Source of the DNA: Ypsolopha sequella
Lineage: Eukaryota; Arthropoda; Insecta; Lepidoptera; Ypsolophidae
Direction: 5' to 3'
NCBI GenBank assembly: GCA_934047225.1
Contig: OW204011.1
Coordinates: 13,776,339 to 13,840,338 of the forward strand
Length of the DNA stretch: 64,000 nt
Shown in pieces: positions 19,845-31,800 of the stretch. Below the pieces are notes generated by a model. It saw only the letters and a list, made by a program, of their open reading frames with translations. It searched no databases and was not told the DNA's origin. A program made the position numbers and the translations under genes. Numbering within the stretch: the stretch's first letter is position 1; every line of letters starts with the position of its first letter.

Positions 19845-20810
19845 CCGTAGTACCTAAAAGGTGCAAAAGGAACCTTATGGTGAGACTCCGTTGTCCGTCC
19901 GTATGTCACAGCCTCATAACTTTAGCACCGTTAAAGATAAATACATGAAATAAAAAAAATATTGCATTAATTTGCCCACATATTAGAATGTAAAAAAAAA
20001 TTAAATTTGAAATTGTTCAAAATATTTCCAAAACAAAAGTGAGAAAAATAAAAAATATTAGTCTAAAAATACAATATGGGTATCAAATTGTAGGTATTAA
20101 AAAGTTGATTCTAAAAATATATACTTTTAATATATTTACTGACACTGGTTTCGAGAAATCTTTAAAAAAACCCAAAAGTATGTATGTCCCTCCCCCTTAT
20201 CTCCGAAACTGGTAGACTGAAAAACATGAAAAAAATGACAATTATCGATCATAACTGGCCAATTACAGGAAAAATTCAGCACTAATGAGAAATACAAAAA
20301 AAGAAGTAAAATAAATAAAAAAAATATTTTATAAAAATACAATATGGGTATCAAATTGGAGGCATTAAAAATATATACTTTTAATATATTTACTGACAAT
20401 GGTTTCCAGAAATCTTTAAAAAACCCCAAAAATATGTATATCCCCCCCCCCTTATCTCCGAAACTGGTTAAACGAAAAATATGAAAAAAATGACAATTGT
20501 AGATCTAACTTGTCAATTACAGAAAAACTATAGCGATTAAAAAAAATTCAGCACTAATGAGAAATATAAAAAAGAAGTAAAATAAATAAAAAATATATTT
20601 TATAAAAGTCCAATATGGATATTAAATTGTAGATATCAAAAAGCTGATTGTAAAAAGATATACTTTTACTATACTTACTGGCACTGGTCTCAAGAAATCT
20701 TTAAAAAACCAAAAAAATATGTATGTGTCCCCCCTTATCTCCAAAACTGGTTTGACCAAAAAATATGAAAAAAATCATGGTAATATGTGTTTAGATACAT
20801 AGATAGATCG
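19845..20810 (+). repeat. AT-rich dispersed repeat with three tandem 290-bp units
   Basis: Starts aaggttccgtagtacctaaa, then the single end unit, then three units each with aaatacaatatgggtatcaa, ttaatatatttactgacact, gagaaatctttaaaaaaccc and cttatctccgaaactggt. It is the inverted relative of 100-835. Confidence 0.7.
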
Positions 20811-21148
20811 ATAAAAACTTTGTTCAAAGCCTCTTACATAAAAAACACAAAAAGTACACTTTTAGAGCTTAACAAATAATTCTTAAAATAATGATAATCT
20901 TTGACATAGAGGCTGAAAGGGCGCCGGCTCAGCATACGCCACAGAAAAATCTGTGACACTGATATTCTGCCAGTACCATGCACTAAAAAGATCTATGTCG
21001 GTTAATCAAATTAAAATGGTAAATAAATTGGAATGGTAAATATACTTACATGTTATAAATTTGACAATAACAAAAATAAAATAGACACACATCATGAGAA
21101 AAGGGGAGGGAGAAGATGCTTATTTATCACCATTTTCATGATTTGCCA
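20810..21148. other. No recognised feature
   Basis: AT-rich, with an isolated gggcgccggctc patch at 20918-20929. Nothing recognised. Confidence 0.35.
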
Positions 21149-22440
21149 CTAAGCATGCTGTTTTTGTTGGTATATAAGATACCGTTTGTAATGACACTTG
21201 AATGTTGCTATTGTCTTTAAATTGCGGATTGGTGGTGGTATATTATTCCAGCATTTAGTGGCCTGGTATCTGAAACTCCCACGAAAGGCAGCCGAAGTAT
21301 GTCTAGGTACTGAAAGGCGATATCTGGAAGCTTTAGTATAATAATTGTGCCTCGAACCGCACCAGGTAAGTTTCTCATAAAGGTATTCGGGACACTTCTC
21401 GCATATTACGCCGAATAATAAAGTGGCGAGATGGAGGTTCTGACGCCCCTTCATTTTCAAAATCCCTGCATCATTCAAGTAAGGTGTAACATGGGTACGA
21501 GGAGGTATCCGGAAACAGTAACGAACGCAGGCATTCTGAATACACTAAATAAGTCAAATTCAAATTTATTTGCACCATAATGTTTGAAAGGTTTTAAATA
21601 ACATTTATAGTATCAATTATGGACCCTGTCGGGCACAGCAAAGTCTCTGAGAGCGTTCAAATAAACAAGGACCACATACGGTTATACAATAGTTTAGCTT
21701 TGATAGGACCAATGACTCACACAGCTTGATACGTATATCCACATTTGAAAGTCGCGAATACCATAATTATAGAACCTTCAGTCTGTAAAAATAATTTCGA
21801 GCTAATTCCAGTACATGGTTCTCGAATTTTAGGTTGCTGTCCATCAGCAATCCAAGATTACGAGCTTCCTGAACCTTATCTATTTTCACTCCTGCAATTT
21901 GAATCATTGGATTTTGATCAGAAATTCGTACTACTTGTAATCGAGAACCTAAGATCATGAATTTTGACTTTATTGGATTTAAAACTAGTGAGTTTTTAGA
22001 AGCCTATGCTGAAATACGGTTGAGATCGTTATTTAGGTATGCAATGGCTTGAGCCATGTCTTTTTAAAAAAAAGAACTATATATTTGTAAATCATCAGCA
22101 TATTTGTGATATTTGCAGTTTAAAATACAATTGCCTATATCAGCACTGTATAAAATGAACAAAAGTTGACTCAAAATCGAACCTTGTTGGAACCCTCTAT
22201 TTAAAGGACTTAATCTAGATAATAAGGATGATCCGTCCGGTTTTTGGAGCTGAATATGTTTTTGACGATGGCTGAGGTAACAATCAAACCACTTAATCGC
22301 CTGGGCATCAAAACCATAGTACGACAGTTTTGATAGGAGAAGAGATGTATTTATACAATCAAAGGCTCTAGAAAAATCTAAGAGGACTAGGATAGTTCCT
22401 TTGCCCTTGTCTTGTGACGATAATAATATTGTCTACAACA
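21149..22440 (-). pseudogene. CR1/Jockey-like LINE, RT to C-terminus (degenerate)
   Basis: Reading the minus strand: WFDCYLSHRQKHIQL, GFQQGSILSQLLFILYSADI, KYADDLQIY (RT catalytic motif), GVKIDKVQEARNLGLLMDS, LVLSKLNYC, PRHTSAAFRGSFRYQATKCW and a stop at 21149. Frameshifts and a small AT-rich insertion at about 21550-21625 break it. Endonuclease and ORF1 are absent. Confidence 0.8.
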
Positions 22441-22544
22441 TCAATCAATGCCGCTGTTTTCTGAAACTTTACGTAAAGATTACAGGAAAAATAAAGAGGC
22501 AGAGAAATTCACGAAAAAAAAATGACAAAATTAAATTTATCATC

Positions 22545-22596
22545 CAGAATACAGAACCCTAGGTACGCGAGTCTGACTCGCACTTGGCCGGTTTTT
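22545..22596 (+). repeat. End fragment of the 'CGCACTTGGCCGG' repeat
   Basis: gaaccctaggtacgcgagtc, tgactcgcacttggccggtt. Confidence 0.7.
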
Positions 22597-22605
22597 AAAA
22601 ATTGA

Positions 22606-22797
22606 CCGAAATGACGTCACTTGAGAATTTTAGACATTTATACTGATTGCGATGTGTGATTGCTTATAAAAAAGTGGTCTCTGTCTATCTACTCATCTGT
22701 CATCCATCTGTCAAATCAATCGGAAGCAAATTTTTATAAATTTATCTTGATAGCAAAGGGCACATTTCGAAACAGCCATTTCTCAAGTGACGTCACA
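22606..22797. mobile_element. Small TIR element around TGACGTCA
   Basis: gaaatgacgtcacttgagaa and its complement (ttctcaagtgacgtcac) enclose about 145 bp. The perfect tgacgtca in both arms resembles a CRE site but is part of the TIR. Confidence 0.5.
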
Positions 22798-22799
22798 CG

Positions 22800-23380
22800 A
22801 AGGCAAATGGAAGTTGCAGCTTTTTCGTAAAAATATTCATCATTATGAGGTTTTTCAGACAAGAAGTTCTAAAATACGGCTTATTAAACCTAAATCTTTT
22901 TGACATTAAATCTAACCAAATTTTTACATTAAATCTAACCAAACTTCTAGGGAACATGTTGCAAAAATAAACGTGCATGCAAATGACAAAAGTGGATTTA
23001 TCCCGATTTTGTATGTATAAAAATTAATTTAAAACTATTATATTGTGACAATTATGTCTGAAAAATATATTGTTTTAGATACATCCTTTTTGCAGATGTT
23101 TTTACGGTTCTAATCGCGATACGCTCAATCGAAAAAATCCGCAACTTTGTCGGTACACGATTTTTCATTTCGTGTTGAATTTCTATTCAAATCACACGAA
23201 AGTTGCGGGTAGTTAAAGAAAAATAACGGTTATTTTATTAAAAACGGGTTTCGAGAGCGTGCGATGTTTCGGATTTTTAACAATTATGAAACGTCATAGA
23301 ATGGTGGTTCTTACAGCTGGTGACCAAGAAAGCTACAATTAAGTTCGGGTTTTACTCAGATGTTCATTGAGTAAAAAATA
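22800..23380. other. No recognised feature; short local duplication
   Basis: (tt)acattaaatctaaccaaa occurs twice (22902-22940). Otherwise nothing recognised. Confidence 0.4.
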
Positions 23381-23382
23381 AA

Positions 23383-23700
23383 AATACCGGCCAAGTGCGA
23401 GTCGGACACGCGCACGAATGGTTCCGTACCATTATCTATAAAAACGGCAAAAAAAACATGCCTGCTGTATGGGAGCCCCCTTAAATATTTATTTTATTCT
23501 GTTTTTTAGTGTTTGTTGTTATAGCGGCAACAGAAATACATCATCTGTGAAAATTTCAACTGTCTAACTATCACGGTTCATGAGATACAGCCTGGTGGCA
23601 GATGGACAGACAGAGGGACAGACGGACAGCGGAGTCTTAGTAATAGGGTCCCGTTGGTTACCCTTTGATATACTACAGAATATGTGGAATTGATTAGAAT
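23383..23700 (+). repeat. Fullest copy of the lepidopteran GAGTCGGAC repeat
   Basis: Begins ccggccaagtgcgagtcgga and runs through gttccgtaccatta, gggagccccctt, gtttgttgttatagcggcaa, ctatcacggttcatgagata, cagcggagtcttagtaatag, ggtcccgttggttaccc. Very widespread in Lepidoptera; probably non-autonomous. End fragments are at 12356, 22545 and 41720. Confidence 0.8.
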
Positions 23701-24064
23701 TTTAAAGTTTATCTATAATTTCACAAAATAAATACCAAAACAGGGTCCAATTTAATACTAAGATCCAATTTTATTAATTATGTATGCAAAGAAACAAATT
23801 AAAACTTAGTCAAATTGACGGCATTATAACAACAAACGAGTTCCTTTGATTAATTTTGAAGAATTTTACCCAAAAATTGTTTTATAAATTTTTCAAGAAC
23901 GCCTATTTTCGGGTATCCATGACAAAATTAAGATGTAGTTTCTATCGATGTTTGTAGCGACACTAGCATGAACTTGGTATCGACTCGACATCGATTCGAT
24001 AAATAAAAATGTAACTCTTATTTCATTGCAATAAGGGTTATCGTTTAAAATTTATCGATTCTAT

Positions 24065-24316
24065 CTTGTAATGTTATATTTTTCATTCCGCTGTGGAACT
24101 TAATTTTTGAACGCATCCGTAGTGTTGGTGCTTATTAAGATGGCTGTACCGGGAGGGACGTCCTTTGGCTAAATCGTTGAGAGAATTAAAAAGAAAGAGG
24201 AAAACGTTTTTGGCATGGTTTTTGGTCTCTTTCTATTTTTTTCTCTCAACGATTTAGGCAAAGGATGCGTTCACAAATTAAGTTCCAAAGCGGAATGAAA
24301 AATACAACATTACAAT
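24065..24316. mobile_element. Foldback element, arms over 100 bp
   Basis: ttgtaatgttatatttttca, ttccgctgtggaacttaatt and gcatcc face their complement at 24262-24316. Inner arms ctttggctaaatcgttgaga / tctcaacgatttaggcaaag continue the fold. One arm carries an extra 44-bp piece (about 24119-24162). Confidence 0.65.
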
Positions 24317-24319
24317 CTC

Positions 24320-24827
24320 TCAAATTTATCTAATCGACGCGTTCGTGCTCGCATAGCAGGTCGACTCAATGTCGATGACAGCTACAACAAACAGCTTTGA
24401 AACAAATTTCAAACTCTTTTCAATACACCAAATTCAAAGTTGTTCTTCATAAAACATTTTACCCAGTTCGGAAAACTAAACCGCATCAAGATCCGTTAAA
24501 ATCGACATTTTCAGATTTTTAAATCACCATGAACTGAAGGGTAAAGCTCTTCTTTAGTTTCTTAATACGTAAACAGGAGTAAAGTATGAATTTTTTTTTT
24601 TATTTAGGAACCTTATCAAAAAGCCCCATCAAAATAAATTCCCTGGAAAATAAAGTTTTTCTTAAAATTATTCATTTTTTTTTTTTACCTACATATTTCT
24701 GAGGTAAATTTCAAAAGATTTAAAACTGAGACAAACAGAAAATACATAACTAATAAAATGAAAAGATGTCTACGGATCTCTAATAGTGTAACATATATCC
24801 TGAAGCAGCTGAAAGGTATATACACTG
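24320..24827. other. No recognised feature
   Basis: AT-rich with several T or A runs. Nothing recognised. Confidence 0.4.
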
Positions 24828-24829
24828 TA

Positions 24830-25690
24830 CAGGGTGTCCCATCTCAATGGGACTTGGAAGGTAGGTACTTTAAATATTGAAGAGACTTCATTTAATTTTT
24901 TAAAAACAAGTAGATATACGTTTGTAGAGTTATGTATGAATGAATACCAGGGAAGTTAACTTTGCTATTTTTTATTATTCAACAAAATAAGCTTGAAATG
25001 CAAGTATCTGATCCGTTATTAAGTACAATAAGTTATCATCAGCAACATTATTTTTTAAAGAGGTGCATAAATCTACTGTTTATATTTACTGTATTCAATT
25101 GATACATACGTATTTATCATATTTATTGTTTAAATTGGATTATATTAACTAAGGATATAATTTATTTCCATATTTTTAATTTACGTACGTGTACTATTTA
25201 ATTAAATTTAATTGAATCAACTTTTCATTTAATATTGTATTTTCCGGTATAATATTTAGTATATATTTTTTTACATTTTAAATTTTTACATTTTTCTACT
25301 AGATGTACCTGTATTTCAAAAATAAATCTATTTAATTTCACTAGTATTTACTCTTCCATTTATCATTAAATTAATACTCATACTTATTTATTGAAATCAT
25401 ATTCCTTGTGGATCATGCAACTTGAAAGAAAATATGTTATAAATATGTCTTAAAAATCGTAACTTATTTTTCAAGTTGAATGTATACTTTTATTTAAAAT
25501 AACTGATCCATATGATTAGGCTTTTCCGTCAAGATAAAAAATGGGGTTTATTCTATTTCAACTTGGCAGGATCAACTTTCGGTAAGAAAAATTTCAGAAA
25601 TGTTTATGTGCAAATCCCCTTAAGTAAAAATATTCATTTTTCAATATTTAAAGTCTTTGCCCCCAAGGCCCATTGAGATAGGACATCCTG
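24830..25690. mobile_element. Tc1/mariner-like element with TA flanks, no transposase
   Basis: TIRs cagggtgtcccatctcaatg and its complement (catt gagataggacatcctg) are flanked by TA at 24828-24829 and 25691-25692. The interior is AT-rich and non-coding. It ends about 100 bp upstream of the TATA box of gene 2, so it forms part of the upstream region. Confidence 0.65.
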
Positions 25691-25787
25691 TATATTGATT
25701 TAATTATTACCAAGAGAGACAAAAATGTGCTCATCTTATTCAAATATTGACACATGTTTCATGACGAGCACACCTGAAGCGTACGTG

Positions 25788-25795
25788 TATATAAG
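25788..25795 (+). promoter_or_regulatory. TATA box of gene 2
   Basis: tatataag lies 69 bp before the ATG of exon 1. A start around 25818-25825 (tacttcact) would be at normal spacing; the arthropod initiator-like tcagt at 25836-25840 is a bit too far. It sits just past the mariner-like element that ends at 25690. Confidence 0.6.
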
Positions 25796-25856
25796 AGACG
25801 GCGCGGCTCGAACCAGCGTACTTCACTTCAAGACTTCAGTCAAAAAAAATCTAAAA

Positions 25857-25892
25857 ATGCAGCCAATCCTTGTCGTCCTGCTCATCGCCGTG
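25857..25892 (+). CDS. Gene 2, exon 1 (start of signal peptide)
   Basis: ATG is preceded by ctaaaa. Twelve codons (MQPILVVLLIAV) are followed by the consensus donor gtaagt. Short first coding exons carrying only part of a signal peptide are usual for small secreted insect proteins. Confidence 0.8.
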
Positions 25893-28800
25893 GTAAGTGA
25901 TTCAACATTATATCGATATATTTTATTTTATTTTTATCTTTGGATTACAATGGGGATCCACAGCCAAAGCTAATTACAGATGTCGCTAGCATAGGTCCGG
26001 CCAATAAATACTTTGTCGTTGTGTGTGTTCCGGTTTTCCTACTGTTTTTCTCCAATACCTCACATTTTTTTACTTCTTCATATCACCTGTATTCTAATGT
26101 GTATATTTGTTATTGTTATTTTTTTTTTAATATAAAGATACTGATTGGATAGATGACATGACAGGTCATGACATAAAAACATATAAAACCACCTTTCTAT
26201 ATGTTTATATGTCATGACTTGTCACGTCATCTAATTTTATATTATGTCTATTTATTTTAATTAAGATACTCAACTGATGCCGGGTCCAGGTCGGACCCGA
26301 TATATATCTTAAGATTTCCTTATATTTGTATATCTTATCAGTATATTTGTTATTATGTTATACATTTTTAATATGGGGTTTTTCGGTAATAAATGAACAC
26401 CATTATTAAAGCAACCTGGTACGGCACACAAAGGCATTATTCCAAGAAATGAATCAAAAACCACACAAAATTACGCAAAAACCATAATAATGGACTGAAA
26501 TGACAGATTTCCATGGCCGGATCGCCGATGTGCCTTCTACAGGGATAATTTTGCAGTCTGAATCATGATTGAACAATAGGGTCACTATCCATAAACTGTG
26601 AACAGCTAATCTTGAGACTTCTTATTCTTTAGAAGTAATTAAAGGGGTATATCGTCAATATCGACACTTTTTGAAGTTATTTATCTGCTGTTCAAAAGTA
26701 GTCCCAAGTTAAATAAATTAGTATAACAATTTTGGAACCTTTTTCTACATTTTGGTCTATCAGAAACGCGATTGGAGGAATTTCACTCGATAGAAATAAT
26801 TATTGAAATGAGGTCTAAATTTACTTTTTTTTTGATATTCTGACAAATTGGGGTAGTATACATACTTCAAAAATATTTATTAAGATGGGGCTATTTTAGT
26901 TAATTTTTTATTAATTTGAAACCGACATTTTGTCAATTTTCCCCGATTCCATCCCTCTCGCACTGCGTATCTTTCCGCCTGGAGTAACGGGGACCTTTGC
27001 ACGGACGATATATCACCTTAAGAGAATTGTAATAAAAAGGGTACTATGTTGGGTATCATTTTTATTTACAACTACCCACACAGGGTCACGTACAAAATAG
27101 TAAAAGAATGTTCAATTTCAAAAACATTCTCTAATGGGTTCAGGTGAGATAATCACCAGTACTCATTCAAATGTATCAAGATCTTTTACGCCGTATACGT
27201 TTTATTTTTTGTAAAAAACAGTTGTTCTGATTTAGTGAACACAATAGATAAGCCACCCATTCATCAGTGCAAATTATTTTTCTGAACTATACCATTAATT
27301 TTTATATTTGTGGATACCTTTCCCTCTAGAAATGGGGGATTAAAATTTTATCAGAAACCTCAGTGCGTTTCTCCAAAACAATTTTTATACATGTTTTAAA
27401 ATCAAAAATTATTTTTTGAAATTTTATAAATCTTTTAGACACCAAAAAACGAATATTTTGTTTTTCATACCGAAACAATTTTATTGCTTTTCGTTGTTTT
27501 TAGGGTTCCGTGACACAAAATAAAAACCGGAACCCTTATAGGGTCAGTTTATTGTCCGTCTATCCGTCTGTCTGTCTGTCAGATATCAAGTTGAAACTAA
27601 TACCGGCCCTTAGGTGCTGTATACTGACTTCAAAAAAGTTATTGCACTTCACACAATCAAAAACTATAGCTTACTTGCTTCCAGTTGATTTAGAAACTTT
27701 AAATAACGAAAAAATCAAAAAATTACAAATATATAATTACATATAACCAACTTAATAAGACCCTTAAGAATTAATTATGTATTTAGAGTTACGTACCACC
27801 ACACAATTAATTAATTTGTAAAGATTTACATGCGTAACTAGATCACAAATATTTAAATAGAGGTATACAAAAAAAATATATATATAAAAAAATAAAAACC
27901 ATACTATACAACTTAGTTTTATATATGCAGTATATCACAATCAAATCCTATGTCATATCATAATATTCATGTCATTAATAGTAGTTTATGCTACAAGGGC
28001 GCAAAGGAATAAATTACGAGGACGATTTAAAACACGAGCGTAGCGAGTGTTTTAAACGTAACCGAGTAATTTATTGCTTTTACGCCCGTGTATCATACTA
28101 CGTTTTTCAATGCATAGTGTGAGGAAATGAAAACAAATATAATCTTGTGAACTTTAAATTATAATGGCTCAAAAGGACTGTATCCAGAGCCGTTAAACAG
28201 TGGAAAAAAAAGTATAACATCTATGGTACACAGGAAAGTCTTCAGGTTAGCCAACCATTGTAAATAAATTAAAAAAAAAAATAATAATAAAGCCCTAGGG
28301 CAAAATAATCGACTTTTTGTTCGGTTTTGATGCATAAAAAGTGGGCCTTTACGAGCACATGCATTGAAAAATAACAAATTAGATACCTACCTAATATAAT
28401 AATAATAATAAAAACTCAAAAAATTAAACTGCAAAAATAAAAAGTCGTAATTGAATCAAATATTTTTTTTTTTTTCATTAAATGTCAAGAAACTTAGAAA
28501 CAGTACAAAACATTTCTCAATATGTAATAATACGTATGACGATAATTTGTATGAAAAAAAATTTCAAGTCTAGATTTTTTTATATCTATAGGCAATTTGT
28601 TAAATATTTTTGAAATATAGAGGCAATTTTATTATTTTTAATATTAAGAGGCAATTTGTTAAACATTTTTTATATCTAGAGGCAATTTGTATGTATGGTC
28701 CGTAGTGAGCACCAAGTGACCAGATGTATGAGGAAAGACTGAACAGACAGACATACTCCCCCATAACATACATAACGCACATATGCCATACCTTAAAAAC

Positions 28801-31800
28801 CCCTCACAAACCCTATCACTCCCTCCTCACAAACACTCTTTCACACTTACTCTCACAACTTCTCTTCCTGATATTCTTCCACCTCTTTCACATCCATCAA
28901 TCTAGTCACACAATATGTTCTACTTTGCTCCTATTTTATAATTAAATAATTTAGAATTATGTTTCATTATTCGACTGACGTGTGGCCGAAATATATTTCG
29001 AAACAATTTAACACTTTAAAAAAAAAGCGGCGCAGATATGTAGGCCTGAGTACGGACTACATGTTTGCGCCCTTCGGCGTCGAGTCACTCGGACCGTGGA
29101 GACCGAGTGCACATTTTTTATATAAAAGATCTGTCAAAACGCCTGGTCGATGCCTCCAGGGACCCTATGGCTGGGGCTTACCATAGAGTATATTGGGACT
29201 TACCTCGGCCAGAGAATCAGTCTGGCCATACGAGGTAACGCTGCCAGCCTGCTGGGTACTCTCCCGCACGACGGCAGCGACCTTGATAGAATTTTTCATT
29301 TCGTTTAATTTATAATATATTTTTTTTTAGGTGTTATGTTTAAATTTTCAAAATTTATACGATTATTTAGTTTTAATTTAAGTTATTGATTTTAATATTT
29401 TTTTGTTATGTATTTGATTTGTTGAATAAAAATATCCTATATTTATTTAACACTTTTATTTAAATTTTTAATCTATTTCAAACGATAAAAGGCAAAAAAA
29501 ATACTTAAAGATATTAAAATACATAATATATAAATATTAATATTAATATTAATTTTATTTGCTAGAACAGATTAAATGTTAACAACGCTTTATTATTTCA
29601 GGTGTCGTGCTCTATGAGCGTGCTACATGCGCAAGCGATGCCAGGATTTGGCAATTTAGGTGAGTACAAAAAAATTATCACGTGATGAATCCCTGAGGAC
29701 TCCCTCAGAGGTGCCTCCAAGTAACTACTGTTAAATCAGAATAATTCGTTTATTTGTGAAACATAGTTGTGCTTGTAACATTTCTACAAGATGATTGTGT
29801 CATGTTTGAGCGCTACGTTCTGCCTTAAATTTTGGCATACAAATATTACACATATGCAATATCAAACAAATTCAAATATAAAACATGCTTAATTTACTAA
29901 ACACATTATGTACCTATGCAAAATCATATCTAAAGTAACAAATAATTATATTTTATGTCAAAAGGAAGACTTATCATTTAAATAATCATTAATTGTATCA
30001 ATAAGCAAATCAAATAATTGCTTCTTGAATAAAATTAAATTCATGTCTTTTATGTCATTTGGGATGGCATTGTTGATTAGATTTCACCTTGTATAATAAT
30101 AGATTATCCTATTATCTTATCATTTTACACATAGATGAATTAAACCTTTAATTTAGTTTATGTATATTTATTATTTTATTACATATATTTTTATAAGATT
30201 AAATTTGAATTGTAAACAGTGTATTATATATACCTACTTTACAAAATAAAGAATTTGAATTTGTAAATTTTAGGTCCCATACAGGGGGCACTTTTGTTCA
30301 TTAAGGCAGTTTTTGCTGACCGAAGGGATAAAGCATGTCTATATACAATATGGTACATACAGTACTGGCATGATGCGACTCGAAGACCTTAGTAAAATAA
30401 ATAAGTTAGGGTTTGACTTCACAAAAACTGCCATCTCATGAATGTATAGGGATATAAAGTCAATCTTAAGAGAACTTAAAAAAAGGTTGACAAAAGTATA
30501 TTGACCTAATGCATCAAATCAAATGAAATCAAAGTCAAAATTAATTCATTGAAAACTAAATATTACAAAACAAAGCCATAATAAAATTACAATTAAAAAA
30601 TTACGTTATAGATTATCAAATAAAATTCTAAACTACTTGAAAAATAAGTGAAACTCAAACTACTCTAAGATTTAAATGCCTAAAAAATAAACCTAATTAA
30701 GAAAATTATACAATAATCTAATATATTATATTATTATGTCGGTACACTTTTCAGTCACGGGCCCATAGGGACCCGGTCATTTGAAAGGCATTCATGGGAC
30801 CGAAGCCAACATTGAAGAGGCCTTTGGTACCATTTAATCTAGATGTGAGATGGCTGCATCCATGGGGGCCTCTCCCTCAATGTATCATTGTGATACACTA
30901 ACGGACAGTCCCCCACAGTTGCCAAACTATTGCCAGGAAGGAAGCGACTTGGAGTGGGCTATGAGGATGGGATGCTAAATGGGCCGGATAACAGGGCTAT
31001 GGAGTGAGATAACGGACATCTGCCTCGAAAATCTCTCACAAATTTAAATATGGCAGATGGTGACTTGCTGCTTAATAACTATCCACCAGGATAGCCGTTG
31101 TGGGCCCCCTATCTAGCCACCATGGGGCGGCCAGGGGGCAACACTATGTAAGCAGCTAAGGTTGTCGAGAGGTGAGTCTGCGGGGCGCAAGATCCTTCTA
31201 ACAGTCAAGTGCCCCCGGCGTTATGACATTTTACACTTCCAACCTGGAGCATAGGTTCCGCTCTTGCATCTCCACTCTGGCCGGCTGGTTAAGGCAAGCG
31301 CAGAGGTAGGGGGTGTGTTTCTGTGTGTATGTGTGTGTGTAAGCGCATGTGTGATAGTGTCCCCTGGAGGTAGGGTCCGTGGTGTCGCCACTCACCATCG
31401 GCTCGCCACAAGCCGCCCTGCGGTGACTGATTGCACTGGACGTACTGGACATACCAGAGGGCGATGGGGTCGTCACATCCCTACGCCTTTATTATATTAT
31501 ATATATATATATATTAATAAATTATAATATATTATATAATATATTATATAATAATATACTATCATTGTTCGGGTGTTAGAGAGCAGAGATTCCGCAATTT
31601 AACAGAAGAGAATAGATTATCCTGGATGTGTAATACTTGCCGGGAGTGCGTCAATACACCTGATAAATCTAAATTGAAACCTGCTACTGCATCAAAACCT
31701 GAGACCACCAGAGAGAAAAATGAACCATTATGTGACCTCGGTACGAATTTGTCGCGAATTGAAACTCAGCTGGCGAATTTAGCATCTCTTCCTACAGATA

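Noticed and set aside
22609..22790. TGACGTCA sites as cAMP-response elements
   Set aside because: Both lie in the terminal inverted repeats of a small element with no gene nearby.
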